Shown one piece after another: positions 8,148 to 17,746 of a stretch of DNA of 64,000 nt (positions within the stretch are counted from its first letter, which is position 1; each line of letters opens with the position of its first letter). Position numbers and translations under genes: made by a program. The notes under the pieces are model-generated. The model searched no databases. It was not told where the DNA came from and was given only the letters and a program-made list of their open reading frames with translations. Source of the stretch: Sulfitobacter sp. D7 (GTDB lineage Bacteria; Pseudomonadota; Alphaproteobacteria; Rhodobacterales; Rhodobacteraceae). The DNA is taken from assembly GCF_003611275.1 (NCBI RefSeq), contig NZ_CP020697.1, positions 1 to 64,000 on the forward strand, read 5' to 3'.

Positions 8148-8719
8148 GCCGACACGCTGATCGGTTCACGGCGCTCCTCGATGCCTGCGTCCTGGGCGGA
8201 GCGCTTCGCAGAAACATGCTCCTGAGCCTGGCCGAGGCTGGTTTGTTCCGGCCTCGGTGGAGCAGTCGCATCCTTGACGAGACTCAGAAAGCGATCACCC
8301 AGATCACCAAGGGCGAAACCGATGGGTCCCGGCAAAGGGCGGCAATCGAGGCAGCATTCCCTGAAGCTCTGGTGACTGGTTATGAGATCTTCGAAGACAA
8401 GCTCGCGTTACCCGACCCCAACGACAACCACGTGCTGGCAGCGGCCATCGCGACGTCTGCTTCAGTCATCGTGACGGACAATCTTGCCGACTTTCCTTCC
8501 GCGGTTCTGGACCCGCACTCCATCCAGGCGATTTCCGCCGACGACTTCATCGCCGATACAATCGAGTTGGATCCCTCCGAGGCCATAATGGCCCTGCGCC
8601 GGATGAGGGAGCGCTTCAAGAATCCGGCGCTCGATGTCGCGACATTGATCCACAAGTCCGAAGCGCAGGGCTTGTTGCAGGTCGCAACCTTCATGGACGA
8701 GTACCAGTCGTTCTTGTGA
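8144..8719 (+). CDS. PIN-domain toxin
   Basis: PIN-domain ribonuclease toxin of 191 residues. Acidic active-site positions are visible: LLDACVL near the N-terminus, the central SSRILDETQKAI, DPNDNHVLAAAIATSA and VIVTDNLADFP. These give the four-acid metal site expected of PIN nucleases. The C-terminal extension (about 135-191, with ALRRMRERFKNP) matches the larger PIN_3 group rather than short VapC. It is translationally coupled to the upstream HTH antitoxin. Confidence 0.88.
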   Translation: MSRHADRFTALLDACVLGGALRRNMLLSLAEAGLFRPRWSSRILDETQKAITQITKGETDGSRQRAAIEAAFPEALVTGYEIFEDKLALPDPNDNHVLAAAIATSASVIVTDNLADFPSAVLDPHSIQAISADDFIADTIELDPSEAIMALRRMRERFKNPALDVATLIHKSEAQGLLQVATFMDEYQSFL

Positions 8720-8838
8720 GGAGAAGACCGGTGGGTGTTATCGCAAAGGCATACGGTACTGTCGGCGATGGTAGTTTACTTTATTTCCCGCCGGACGTGC
8801 TAAGCGGTCCGTGGTAATCTGTCACCACTGATCGATCT

Positions 8839-8994
8839 TCAGCCGAGGATTTTCTCTAACTCTTCGCCTTGGGCGGTGTGCTTCTCGGGGTTCTCTGCTT
8901 TCAGCTTGTTCACGTTGATGAGCTTCCATCTGACCGCTGGAAGCTCCGCCGCTTGAGGGCGACCGATCGCGTCGAAGTCGGGATCGCCTTTATG
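8839..8994 (-). pseudogene. 3' remnant of a gene cut by the IS66 element
   Basis: On the minus strand an open frame enters from the IS66 left end and stops at 8839, giving about 51 codons: HKGDPDFDAIGRPQAAELPA, then VRWKLINVNKLKAENPEKH and a short tail ending in EELEKILG. It reads like the true C-terminus of a soluble protein. The 5' part is missing and does not reappear on the right side of the IS. It vaguely recalls the ends of nucleotidyltransferase-type toxins, but I cannot name it. The remaining gap, 8720-8838, shows nothing else. Confidence 0.5.
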
Positions 8995-9091
8995 GTAAGC
9001 ATCAAGGGAACCCCCTCTATTTTGGGCTGATTTGAGGTGCGATTATTGCGCGAGGCTGGCGATTTGACTGGCGCAATATGAGGGTTTTGAG

Positions 9092-9457
9092 ATGAGTAAA
9101 CGGCGGGTTGGGCGGGGTTCCAAATACTCGGATGAGTTCAAGCGGCGGTTGGTGGCAGAGAGCCAAGCCGATGGTGTCAGTGTGCCGATGGTTTCTCGCC
9201 GTCATGGCGTGCCGACAAGCCGGATTTATTCGTGGCGCAGCGATGACAGGTTTCAACCCGATGGGTCTGATGATGCCGGGTTCATGCCTGTTGAGATTTC
9301 AGGCGGCGATCACGATGCAGTACCGATGCTGCCGGAAGCGCGGCCTACAGCCAGCTCCCGGATAGAGATCACGCTGGAGAATGGGCGCAAGCTGAGCGTT
9401 AGCGACGGGGTTGATGCTGGCTTTGTGCTGGAACTGGCGCGGGGGCTGGCGGCATGA
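9092..9457 (+). CDS. tnpA: IS66 accessory protein TnpA
   Basis: Small IS66 protein of 121 residues with an IS3/IS66-type helix-turn-helix ([20 protein letters not shown], then [19 protein letters not shown], residues 11-50). It is required together with TnpB for IS66 transposition. The last codons overlap tnpB by 4 bp (ATGA). The full length and lack of frameshift suggest that the element is intact. Confidence 0.92.
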   Translation: MSKRRVGRGSKYSDEFKRRLVAESQADGVSVPMVSRRHGVPTSRIYSWRSDDRFQPDGSDDAGFMPVEISGGDHDAVPMLPEARPTASSRIEITLENGRKLSVSDGVDAGFVLELARGLAA

Positions 9458-9801
9458 TCCCTGTTCTGGCGGATGCGAAGATCTGGCTGGCGGCGGGTGT
9501 GACGGACATGCGGCGTGGGTTCAACGGTCTGGCGGCACAGACCGCGCAGGTTCTGGCGGGCGATCCCTATTCCGGCCATCTGTTTTTGTTCCGGGGACGG
9601 CGAGGTGATCAGATCAAGATGATCTGGTGGGACGGTCAGGGTGCATGCTTGTTCACCAAGCGCTTGGAGCGGGGTCGGTTTGTCTGGCCCACGGCCAGCG
9701 AGGGTAAAATCAACCTGAGCCGCGCGCAGTTGGCCATGCTGATGGAAGGCATAGACTGGCGCATGCCGCAGAAGACATGGCGGCCCGCGATGGTGGGCTG
9801 A
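9454..9801 (+). CDS. tnpB: IS66 accessory protein TnpB
   Basis: IS66 Orf2 protein of 115 residues with the family signature: [20 protein letters not shown] near the start, [20 protein letters not shown] in the centre, then [15 protein letters not shown]. Its biochemical role in transposition is not settled in the family. It is translationally coupled to tnpA and followed after 69 bp by tnpC. Confidence 0.94.
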   Translation: MIPVLADAKIWLAAGVTDMRRGFNGLAAQTAQVLAGDPYSGHLFLFRGRRGDQIKMIWWDGQGACLFTKRLERGRFVWPTASEGKINLSRAQLAMLMEGIDWRMPQKTWRPAMVG

Positions 9802-9870
9802 GGCAATGTTTTATGGGCTTTCTTGCTGTTTTGGGATTCCCCCTGATGTCCGATTTTGCTATGGAATGGC

Positions 9871-11574
9871 ATGCGTAAGACCCCTCCAAATCTGGCTGAT
9901 CTGCCACCTGACGTGCAGGCCTTTGTAGCCGCACAAGCGGCGGAACTGGCCCGTAAGGATGCGGAGTTGTTGGGCCAATCGTTGAGCCATGCCTCCGCCC
10001 AAAAACGCCTCAAGGATGAGATGGAAGCCGCCCTTGCTGCCGAGCGCACCGCCCATGCGCGGGCCATCCAGAGCCGAGATACCCTCATTGCTGATCTGCG
10101 CTTGCAATTGCATGGTCACAAAAAGCACCGCTTTGGGTCAAAGTCGGAAAGCAGCGCGCAACTGGCGCTGGAACTGATCCTCGAAGAGTTGGAGATCGAG
10201 CAAGCCGCAGAGACTGAAGGTGATGGTGAGGGCCAGACGTCTTCCGAGGCAGACGTCCCAAAGCCGCCGCGCACCCCGCGCAAACGCAAGCCTTTCCCAA
10301 AGGGGCTTAAGCGGGTCAAGAAGACCATCACCCCCGGTGAGACCTGTGAAGACTGTGGTGGCCGCTTCAGGGAGCTGGGAACAGATGTTCTGGAAGAGTT
10401 GGAATATGTTCCAGGCCATTACATCGTCAATCAGATCAACCGCCCGCGTTTGGCCTGTAGCTGCTGTGACAAGGTGGTTCAGGCGGAGATGCCAAGCCGC
10501 CCCATCCCCAAGAGCTTTGTGGGTCCCGCGCTGATGGCGCATATCCTGTGCTGCAAATACGGCTATCACCTGCCGCTCTATCGCCAAAGCCAGATGTTTG
10601 AGAACGAAGGCATCGACCTGAGCGGATCGCTCATGGCCCTCTGGGTGGGCAAATGCACCAAGCTGCTTGAACGCGTGGCAGATGCCATCCGTGACCATGT
10701 GTTTGAGGCACAAGCCATCTTCATGGATGATACCACGGTCAAGCTGCTCCAGAAGGGCAAAGGGCGTGGCAAAAACAAGAGCAAAACCGCACGGCTATGG
10801 GTCTATGCCCGAGATGAGAGCGCCTGGTCCGGGGCCGCGCCACCCGCCGTGTGGTATCAGTTCTCCACCAACCGAGGTGCGGAACACCCGAGCGAACATC
10901 TCAAATCCTACACGGGCTACGCCCATGCGGACGCCTATGCAGGCTATAACGATGCCTACCGCACGGGGCGCATCAAGGAGATGGCCTGTATGGCCCATGT
11001 GCGACGGGAGTTTTATGCCCTGTATGAAAGCCTGAAGCTGCCTGTGGCGGGCGAAGCGGTCTTGCGCATTCGAAAGCTCTATGACGTTGAAACACAGGCA
11101 CGGTTCCTACCACCCCATGAGCGCGTGGCCCTGCGTCAGGAACTCGCCAAGCCCATCTTTGATGATCTGGAGATCTGGCTCAAGGAGCAGTTGGGTAAAA
11201 TCTCCGGCAAGACGCCACTGGCTAAGGCCATCCGATATGCCCTCGCGCGCCTGCCAAAGGCACGGCCTTATCTCGACAACGGCTTCTTGGAAATCGACAA
11301 TAACACAGCCGAGCGGGCAGTGCGTCCTGTGGCCGTTGGAAGAAAGAACTACCTCTTCATGGGGTCAGAGGCAGGCGGCAAATCCGCAGCAATCGCCTAT
11401 ACTCTCATCGAGACCGCAAAGATGAACAACGTCAATCCCGAAGCCTGGCTCGCTTGGGTGCTCGAACGCATCCAGGATCATCCCGTCAATCGCATCCCCC
11501 TGTTGCTACCTTGGGCATCTCAGGGCATGATCAACGCGCAGAATGCTGAGGTCGGGGATCAACACGCCGCCTGA
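9871..11574 (+). CDS. tnpC: IS66 transposase TnpC
   Basis: DDE transposase of 567 residues. Order of parts: N-terminal coiled-coil/leucine-rich region (about 20-110), a zinc-binding CEDCGG...CSCCD segment (about 160-205), then the catalytic core with [11 protein letters not shown] (first Asp), [16 protein letters not shown] (second Asp) and [20 protein letters not shown] (catalytic Glu region), and a C-terminal IS66 tail. ATG 9871 is preferred over the upstream TTG 9856. No internal stop is seen, so the element is probably competent. Confidence 0.95.
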   Translation: MRKTPPNLADLPPDVQAFVAAQAAELARKDAELLGQSLSHASAQKRLKDEMEAALAAERTAHARAIQSRDTLIADLRLQLHGHKKHRFGSKSESSAQLALELILEELEIEQAAETEGDGEGQTSSEADVPKPPRTPRKRKPFPKGLKRVKKTITPGETCEDCGGRFRELGTDVLEELEYVPGHYIVNQINRPRLACSCCDKVVQAEMPSRPIPKSFVGPALMAHILCCKYGYHLPLYRQSQMFENEGIDLSGSLMALWVGKCTKLLERVADAIRDHVFEAQAIFMDDTTVKLLQKGKGRGKNKSKTARLWVYARDESAWSGAAPPAVWYQFSTNRGAEHPSEHLKSYTGYAHADAYAGYNDAYRTGRIKEMACMAHVRREFYALYESLKLPVAGEAVLRIRKLYDVETQARFLPPHERVALRQELAKPIFDDLEIWLKEQLGKISGKTPLAKAIRYALARLPKARPYLDNGFLEIDNNTAERAVRPVAVGRKNYLFMGSEAGGKSAAIAYTLIETAKMNNVNPEAWLAWVLERIQDHPVNRIPLLLPWASQGMINAQNAEVGDQHAA

Positions 11575-11606
11575 TCAAACTTTTCATTGACGCCTATGGA
11601 GGTAAA

Positions 11607-11936
11607 ATGGCTTGGGTTTACTTGTTCTTTGCGGGTCTTCTTGAATGTGGGTGGGTAATTGGTCTGAAATACACTCAAGGCTTCACGAAACTTCAGCCAT
11701 CTGTCCTGACCGTGCTCGCAATGATCGCAAGCTTCTGGCTCTTGGCTGAAGCAATGAAAGACATTCCCGTAGGTACTGCATATGCCGTTTGGGCAGGTAT
11801 TGGGGCTGTGGGCGTTGCTATTATTGGAATGACCATCTTGGGAGAGCAAAAAGACTTGGCTCGTGTCGCCTGTCTTCTCTTGATTGTTGCTGGGATTGTT
11901 GGGCTGAAACTGGTCGGAACCACGGCCAATCATTAG
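11607..11936 (+). CDS. gdx: Guanidinium exporter Gdx (SugE, SMR family)
   Basis: Small multidrug resistance protein of 109 residues with four membrane helices (about 2-22, 32-50, 58-79, 85-103). The conserved membrane glutamate is in FAGLLECGW. The Gdx/SugE-type [15 protein letters not shown] motif and the [15 protein letters not shown] loop favour the guanidinium exporter subgroup over EmrE-type drug pumps. Its GGAGGT ribosome-binding site begins exactly at the right end of IS66, so its native promoter region is missing. No guanidine riboswitch is present upstream. Transcription may come from the IS or not at all. Confidence 0.9.
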   Translation: MAWVYLFFAGLLECGWVIGLKYTQGFTKLQPSVLTVLAMIASFWLLAEAMKDIPVGTAYAVWAGIGAVGVAIIGMTILGEQKDLARVACLLLIVAGIVGLKLVGTTANH

Positions 11937-11962
11937 CGCCGAATGACAATCAACGAGCTGCT

Positions 11963-12136
11963 ATGATCACAGTGCAGAGGGGCTTCCCTGGATGCTTACA
12001 ATGCGGATACACTTTCGAGGAAATGCTCGGTCAGCATGACATTGACATCTACCATGTCGAGACATTGCGGGAGCTGGCCGAGAAGTTTGTAGATGAAGGG
12101 CTTTACGGTGAAATCCCAGAGAGCTTGCAGTATTAC
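11963..12136 (+). pseudogene. Remnant of an ArdA-type antirestriction gene
   Basis: The translation TFEEMLGQHDIDIYHVETLR followed by ELAEKFVDEGLYGEIPESLQ and YYC closely resembles the C-terminal part of ArdA, the DNA-mimic antirestriction protein carried by conjugative elements. The N-terminal two thirds are absent, and similarity stops abruptly at about 12136, where another remnant begins on the opposite strand. The frame stays open further but no longer looks like a protein. I regard it as a dead fragment. Confidence 0.55.
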
Positions 12137-12139
12137 TGT

Positions 12140-12502
12140 TTCTCCTACGACACCCCCTCCAAACTTGTCGATCTGATCAATATAGCGCTTCAATGCACCA
12201 AAGATACGGCTGGGCCGGTCCGCATATCCCGGCGCGCGGGTTTCGAGCGTCTTTGCGCTTGTGGCAAGGCCTCGATCTTCGTCGAAGAAATCGAACGTCT
12301 TGAAGTTGTCGGGCGTGCGCTCTCCCAAACCGCCCAATCGTTCCAGGTGATCCTACCACGGTCCACCCTGCTCCCTGATCGGCCCGCCCCAGGTGAGGCC
12401 GGAGTTTTCGATGACGTCCCAGTCAGGATCAGAGGGCAAGCGGCGCGCCTCTGCCGCCTCATGCAGAAGCGCGTCGCGCATGTCGTCCGCGTCCTGCGCG
12501 TC
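12140..12502 (-). pseudogene. Remnant of a polymorphic-toxin nuclease domain
   Basis: On the minus strand from about 12502 the frame reads DDMRDALLHEAAEARRLPSD, DWDVIENSGLTWGGPIREQG and GPW. After an in-frame TAG (12353-12355), where Glu would fit, it continues DHLERLGGLGERTPDNFKTF, DFFDEDRGLATSAKTLETRA, ending near ALKRYIDQIDKF. The GPI...GxPWEDxL...NFKTxDFFD...ATSAKTL...YID order is what I remember of nuclease domains at the C-termini of CdiA/RHS-like toxins. The gene is dead: it has an in-frame stop, a probable frameshift upstream, and the domain end is lost at the ArdA junction. The rest of 12503-12739 holds nothing supportable. Confidence 0.5.
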
Positions 12503-12739
12503 ACAGCTCGGCCCGCGCCGCCGCAACGCACCAAAGCAACGAAGAGGCCGTCAACAAGAACGGAGTCTCGCCGGTCTGAAAGCCGCTCAGCAAAGGTTCA
12601 CCCGAAGAAGCTCTTGGTTGAACGAGATTTGTAAAGATCAGCTCGCGTGACAGGCGCCACCCGGAAAATGTGTAGACAGGCCGACCCAAGTTTTTCCCGG
12701 ATGGGAAAGGGTAAGAGTTCTGGCTTGTCGTTCCCCTGA

Positions 12740-14149
12740 CTAGGCGGCCCCGTTTATGTCTGCGGCCAGTTCCTCCAGACTCTTTTTTGTGATCTGGATG
12801 ATTTCTCGCACGTCATTCGCGCCCACTATCAATGGCGGACAAAATGCCATCGCGTCTGTCATATTACGTGAGATGAGGCCGTTGCGCAGCATGATTGCGT
12901 TCATTTGGGCGCCGAGTTTTCCAGGGGCAAAATCGCCTGATTTACCCTCTGGGGCGATCAATTCAAGTGCGCCTATGAGGCCAATGCCACGTGCCTCTCC
13001 AACGAGAGGGTGGGACGTCAGGTCGGTCAATCCAGCTTGCAATTCTGCACCGCGTTCGGCGGCATTGGCCACAAGATCGCGCTCTTCGATAATCTTGATG
13101 TTTTCCAGCGCTACGGCTGCGCCGACGGGGTGGCCACCGCCCGTATAGCCATGCCCCAGAACACCGATGCGCCCGCTTTCGTCGGCGATTGGCTGATAGA
13201 CCCGATCGTTGATCATGAAAGCCGAAAAGGGGAAATAGCTGGAGGTGATCTGCTTGGACATGGTGAGAATGTCGGGCTTTATGTCAAAGGTTGTAGAGCC
13301 AAACATGTTGCCCGTGCGGCCAAAACCGCAAATCACTTCATCTGCGATAAGAAGGATATCGTATTTCGCCAGAACCGCTTGGATTTTCTCCCAGTAGGTC
13401 GCCGGAGGAACAACAACACCGCCCGCGCCCATGACAGGCTCGGCGATGAATGCGGCTACAGTTTCGGGGCCCTCTGATTGGATCATATCATCAAGATCTT
13501 GGGCACAGCGTGACGCAAAAGCTTCTTCGCTTTCGCCGTCCTGACCTTCGCGCCAGTAGTGCGGGCAAGTGGTGTGCAAGATGCCCTCCATCGGCAGATC
13601 GAAGGACTTGTGGTTATAGGGCAGACCCGTCATCGACGCGGCTGCGACTGTCACGCCGTGATAGCCGCGCAGGCGCGAGATGATCTTCTTTTTCTCGGGC
13701 TTGCCGAGCGCGTTCGAGCGATACCAGACCATCTTGACGATCGTATCGTTCGCCTCGGAGCCCGAGTTGGTATAGAAAACCTTGCTCATTGGCACGGGGG
13801 CTATTTCGATCAGCTTTTCAGCAAGATCAATCGCCGGACCATGCGAGCGGTGCGAGAAGTTGTGGTAGTAAGGCAGCTTTTGCATTTGCCGGCTGGCGAC
13901 ATCCACAAGGCGTTGTTCGTTGAACCCGACTGCCACGCTCCAAAGGCCGGACATGCCCTCGATATAGCGGTTGCCGTTTGAGTCGGTGACGTGGATTCCC
14001 TCGCCTGATTCAATGATCAGCGGACCAATTTTTTCATGCGCTTCGGCATTGGTATAGCTGTGAAAATGATAAGCGATATCACGGGCTTCGTCTGAATTTG
14101 GTCGCACATCCATGGCAGGCATCACTTCTTGTAAGTTGGCGTTTTTCAC
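12740..14149 (-). CDS. Class III omega-aminotransferase (PLP-dependent)
   Basis: Aminotransferase of 469 residues, fold type I, class III, which moves an amino group between an omega-amine or beta-amino acid and an oxo acid. Visible landmarks are the aromatic start YHFHSYTNAEAHEKIGPLII, the phosphate-site FYTNSGSEANDTIVKMVWYR, LLIADEVICGFGRTG with the cofactor-binding Asp, and ILTMSKQITSSYFPFSAF, which holds the PLP lysine. The C-terminal substrate arginine region is present. The substrate cannot be read from the sequence. It is divergent from the AraC gene and probably feeds the same pathway as the hydantoinase and transporter genes. Confidence 0.93.
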   Translation of the reverse strand: MKNANLQEVMPAMDVRPNSDEARDIAYHFHSYTNAEAHEKIGPLIIESGEGIHVTDSNGNRYIEGMSGLWSVAVGFNEQRLVDVASRQMQKLPYYHNFSHRSHGPAIDLAEKLIEIAPVPMSKVFYTNSGSEANDTIVKMVWYRSNALGKPEKKKIISRLRGYHGVTVAAASMTGLPYNHKSFDLPMEGILHTTCPHYWREGQDGESEEAFASRCAQDLDDMIQSEGPETVAAFIAEPVMGAGGVVVPPATYWEKIQAVLAKYDILLIADEVICGFGRTGNMFGSTTFDIKPDILTMSKQITSSYFPFSAFMINDRVYQPIADESGRIGVLGHGYTGGGHPVGAAVALENIKIIEERDLVANAAERGAELQAGLTDLTSHPLVGEARGIGLIGALELIAPEGKSGDFAPGKLGAQMNAIMLRNGLISRNMTDAMAFCPPLIVGANDVREIIQITKKSLEELAADINGAA

Positions 14150-14664
14150 GCGGCAGGGGGCCGCGATTTGCCCTCAGTGCTATCGCCGCTTTCTTGCTTT
14201 TAGCAAGCAGTTTTGTTCCGAGCATCCTGTCTGCGGGCCAGCGAGGCCGCCCATTTGAAGCAGAAACGCCCGCCGGGATTTCGGTCGTGGTTTGAGGACA
14301 CTTCCATCCTGTGATTCTGTTTGGATGCTTCGTTTTTTTGAAGCGCAGCGGCCGTGAATCTTGGGGAAAATGCGGCCCAATCCCGCTCAGGTTGTTGCCT
14401 TCGCAGCTTTCCGTTTCACAAAACCAAGACCCGATTTGGCGGTGTTCTCGCGCTGCAAATGGTTGGTAAAAATATGTTTTAGTTAGATATTTAGGATTTT
14501 CCAGGGCCTTTCTGGGCCCGATGAAAGAATCGCAAGTGCGCGAATTGACACGTGACACAAGAGTTTGTGCGTTTTTTGCCAAAGTGGTTGGCCGGAACGG
14601 TGCTACGATCATTTTAACACATGAGACAGTTGTGTTTTCGCCATTTGTGTTTTGGGGACGTTAG
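14150..14664. promoter_or_regulatory. Intergenic control region between aminotransferase and araC genes
   Basis: This 515-bp gap between divergent genes has no supportable ORF. Possible regulator sites close to the AraC gene are a CACAA-GAGT-TTGTG inverted repeat (14556-14569) and two direct copies of TTGTGTTTT (14630-14638 and 14645-14653, 15-bp period). The direct-repeat arrangement would suit an AraC-type activator, which usually binds head-to-tail half-sites. No binding is proven. Confidence 0.4.
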
Positions 14665-15627
14665 ATGAATCAGAAGGACAAAACTGCAAACAAGCTCATG
14701 ACTGCCACCCAGTGGCAGGCGGCTGTCTCAGATACGTTCTTTCCCCTAGAGACCACGATGGCGGATGACCAGTCCTTTTCAGGTGATCTCAATACTTGGA
14801 ACCTCGGTATCGTCGGTCTGTCGCAGATGCGTTGCGATGGCATTCTCTACAAAAGGCACAAGCGGCACTTTCTGGACGAAGTTGAAAGCAGTCTGCTGAT
14901 TACCATTCCAAGATTGGGGACGGTCGGCTTTGACCAGAATGCCCGCCAGGCGAAATGTTCACCGGGCGAGTTTCTGGTAGAACGGGGCGATTTGCCCTAC
15001 GAGTTCTGGCATGAACAGACGAACGAGCTGTTGGTGCTGAAGGTGTCTTCCGAAAGCGTGCGGGCCCGCATCGGCCCAACAGACCGTTTGGGCGCGCTGA
15101 GTTTTGATGGCACAGCCGGCGTGGCCAGTTATTTTCTGGATACCGTCAAGACAACGGCGCTGCACGTCGATTTGCTTGATGAGCAGGCGCGCGCGGCCGC
15201 TGGCAAGCACATCCTTGATCTGCTGTGCCTCTCAATCCGCAAAGATGACCGTGTGCTGGACAGCGAAACCTCGACAATCCGCGCAGCACATCTGCACCGC
15301 GCAGAACAGTTTATCCGCAACAACCTCTTCAATGAGAATCTCTCCTCAAGTCTTGTGGCAGAGGCCTGCAATGTGTCGCAGCGCTATCTGCAACAACTGT
15401 TCTCGGAGTCGGGCAGGTCGGTTTCCGGGTTCATCCGCGAAAAGCGTCTGGTGCGCGCGCGCGAGGACCTGAGCGTCGTAGGGCCCATCACAATTGCCGA
15501 GATAGCCCATCGGTGGGGGTTTTCGGATCAATCCCAGTTTAACAAAGCCTATCGTGCGCAGTTCGGCTGCACACCGACCGAAACGCGCAAAGCCGCGCAG
15601 CAAGGCCAGAAGACGGCCCCTCCGTAA
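14665..15627 (+). CDS. AraC-family transcriptional regulator
   Basis: Regulator of 320 residues. The N-terminal half (about 30-200) is an AraC-binding-like cupin sensor domain. The C-terminal part (about 212-310) carries the two AraC helix-turn-helix motifs: SSLVAEACNVSQRYLQQLFS and the signature ITIAEIAHRWGFSDQSQFNK followed by AYRAQFGCTPTE. It is divergent from the aminotransferase and precedes the hydantoinase genes, so it probably activates both sides in response to the pathway substrate. The effector is unknown. Confidence 0.92.
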   Translation: MNQKDKTANKLMTATQWQAAVSDTFFPLETTMADDQSFSGDLNTWNLGIVGLSQMRCDGILYKRHKRHFLDEVESSLLITIPRLGTVGFDQNARQAKCSPGEFLVERGDLPYEFWHEQTNELLVLKVSSESVRARIGPTDRLGALSFDGTAGVASYFLDTVKTTALHVDLLDEQARAAAGKHILDLLCLSIRKDDRVLDSETSTIRAAHLHRAEQFIRNNLFNENLSSSLVAEACNVSQRYLQQLFSESGRSVSGFIREKRLVRAREDLSVVGPITIAEIAHRWGFSDQSQFNKAYRAQFGCTPTETRKAAQQGQKTAPP

Positions 15628-15714
15628 CCCTTAGCTAAAACCGAAAACCCCCAAGTAGGGTCGGCTTTCGCCGGCGCCTTCCTGATGCCCTGTTGTCTTT
15701 TGAAGGATGTAGAC

Positions 15715-17742
15715 ATGAAGAACACAAGAGTTGCCGTAGATGTGGGTGGGACGTTTACCGACGTCGTCATTATGGACGAAACAACGGGTGCGATCCGCAT
15801 CGAAAAGACGTCATCGACACCGGATGACCCGATGGTTGCCATTCTCAACGGGATTGATCAGGGCGGCATCGACCTCAGCGAGGTGTCGATGTTTTCGCAC
15901 GGGACAACCGTGGCAACAAACGCGCTGATCACACGTAATTTGGCGCGCTCTGCGATGATCTGCACCGAAGGGTTCCGCGACGTGGTCGAAATCCGCCGGG
16001 CCAACAAGGAGGATCTGTGGGACACCTACAAAGATGTGGCCAAGCCCTACATCCCGCGTCGGGACCGTCTGACCGTCCGTGAATGCGTCGACGCGAACGG
16101 CACGGTTCTGGAAAAGCTGGACGAAAAAGAAGCGCTGCGCATCGCGCATGTTTTGAAGAAGCGCAAAGTCGCCTCTGTTGCTGTCTGCTTTATGAACTCT
16201 TACACCAATGGGGCCAATGAAGAGCGGATGCGAGACATTCTGCTGAGTGTGATGCCGGATGTGCCGGTGTCGATCTCTTCACAGGTCCTGCCGGAGATTT
16301 TTGAGCACGAGCGTTTCTCGACAACGATGGCAAACGCGGTCGTGTCGCCTTCGGTCGTTGATTATGTAGCGCGCCTTGAGGGTAAGCTGGCTGACGGCGG
16401 CTACGAACGCGATCTGCTGTTGCTGCACACGGGCGGCGGCGTGATGACCCCGGCCAGCGTTAAAGACTTTGCCGCGCGTCTGGCAGGGTCGGGCATTGCC
16501 GCGGGCGCGATTGCCAGCCGCTTTATTGGCAACCTTTGCGGGTTTGACAATTCTATCGGTTTTGACATGGGCGGGACCAGCACGGACGTATCCTTGGTGT
16601 ATGAAGGCAAGTCGCGTGTCACCAAAGACTGGTATATCGAATATGGCTATCCGATCCGGTTCCCGTCGATCGAAGTGCTGACCATTGGTGCGGGCGGCGG
16701 ATCTCTGGCGTGGAAAGACGAAGGCGGGTCACTGCGCAACGGACCGCAATCTGCGGGCGCCTTCCCTGGGCCTGCCTGCTACAAGAACGGCAATGAAGTG
16801 GCCACAAACACGGACGCCAATGTTGTGCTGGGCCGCCTTGGCACATCGCTCGCGGGGGGCAAGATTACCCTTGATCCCGCCCTGGCCGAAGCGTCGGTCA
16901 GAGAGACTGTGGCCGAGCCTTTCGGAATGGAGCTGCACGAAGCCGCCGAAGCCGTGGTTGCGGTTGCAAACGCAAATATGGCCAATGCGGTGCGTTTGCT
17001 GTCGATTAGCCGAGGTTATGACCCACGGGACTTCGCGCTTGTGGCGTTTGGCGGAGCCGGGGCGTTGCATGGTGCGGCAATTGCCAAGGAGTTGTCGATC
17101 CCGACTGTCATTATCCCGCCCAATCCGGGTGTGACATCGGCTCTGGGTTGCCTGCTGGTCGATATCCAGCACGACTTCTCAGACAGCTTCATGGCTGCTG
17201 CGGCTGATACCAAGCCGGAGGATTTGGAGGCCGCCTTCGAGCGGCTGGAGGCCATGGCCGCTGATCGTTTGAAGCACGAAGGCGTAGCGCCCAAGGACAT
17301 TGTCATGCAGCGCACGGTCGAGATGATGTATCAGGGCCAATGGCGTGCCTTGGCAGTATCTGCGCCGTCCAAGGTCACCGATATTGAGGCCTTGATCGAC
17401 GGGTTCCACAGCGAACACCAGCGCGAATTCAACTTCCGCCGGGATGACGCACCGGTGTCGATCTTCCGTGTGGGGCTGACGGCGACGGGTATGGTTCCCA
17501 AGGCCGAGCTGCAAAAGCACGAGGTGAGGAAGAACAAGCCCAAGACCGACAAGACACGCGATGTCTGGTTTGACGGCAAGGCCCACACGGCGATGATTTT
17601 CGAGCGTGAAAACCTGACCGCCGGTGCGACCTTTGATGGCCCCGCCATTGTCGAGCAGTTCGATTCAACCACCGTAATTCCGCCGAACACGACTGCTGAA
17701 GTCGATCAATACATGAACATTCTCATCCGAGTGCAGGAGTAA
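15715..17742 (+). CDS. hyuA: Hydantoinase/oxoprolinase family protein, subunit A
   Basis: ATP-dependent hydantoinase A-type subunit of 675 residues. Key parts are the N-terminal ATPase-fold motif VAVDVGGTFTDVVIMDETTG, the central GFDMGGTSTDVSLVYEGKSR with TIGAGGGSLAW, and RDFALVAFGGAGALHGAAIA. Family members hydrolyse cyclic amides (N-methylhydantoin, 5-oxoproline) or carboxylate ketones at the expense of ATP, always with a B subunit. The start at 15715 is preferred because AAGGA lies eight bases upstream. It is followed after 4 bp by hyuB. The substrate is not determined. Confidence 0.93.
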   Translation: MKNTRVAVDVGGTFTDVVIMDETTGAIRIEKTSSTPDDPMVAILNGIDQGGIDLSEVSMFSHGTTVATNALITRNLARSAMICTEGFRDVVEIRRANKEDLWDTYKDVAKPYIPRRDRLTVRECVDANGTVLEKLDEKEALRIAHVLKKRKVASVAVCFMNSYTNGANEERMRDILLSVMPDVPVSISSQVLPEIFEHERFSTTMANAVVSPSVVDYVARLEGKLADGGYERDLLLLHTGGGVMTPASVKDFAARLAGSGIAAGAIASRFIGNLCGFDNSIGFDMGGTSTDVSLVYEGKSRVTKDWYIEYGYPIRFPSIEVLTIGAGGGSLAWKDEGGSLRNGPQSAGAFPGPACYKNGNEVATNTDANVVLGRLGTSLAGGKITLDPALAEASVRETVAEPFGMELHEAAEAVVAVANANMANAVRLLSISRGYDPRDFALVAFGGAGALHGAAIAKELSIPTVIIPPNPGVTSALGCLLVDIQHDFSDSFMAAAADTKPEDLEAAFERLEAMAADRLKHEGVAPKDIVMQRTVEMMYQGQWRALAVSAPSKVTDIEALIDGFHSEHQREFNFRRDDAPVSIFRVGLTATGMVPKAELQKHEVRKNKPKTDKTRDVWFDGKAHTAMIFERENLTAGATFDGPAIVEQFDSTTVIPPNTTAEVDQYMNILIRVQE

Positions 17743-17746
17743 TACT

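Larger units (their letters stand above)
8995..11597 (+). mobile_element. IS66-family insertion sequence
   Basis: Element of about 2.6 kb with the three-gene IS66 layout (tnpA, tnpB, tnpC). The left end starts GTAAGCATCAAGGGAA (8995). The right end, read outwards-in, is ATAGGCGTCAATGAAA (complement of 11582-11597), an imperfect inverted repeat. The flanks CCTTTATG (left) and GGAGGTAA (right) are not a duplication, so the two sides probably do not derive from one simple insertion. The left copy interrupts a minus-strand gene, and the right end abuts the gdx ribosome-binding site. Confidence 0.9.

Noticed and set aside
11789..12634. A 281-codon plus-strand ORF as one gene
   Set aside because: Only codons 59-116 or so resemble a protein family (ArdA); the rest runs over gdx and antisense to the toxin remnant and has no consistent composition.
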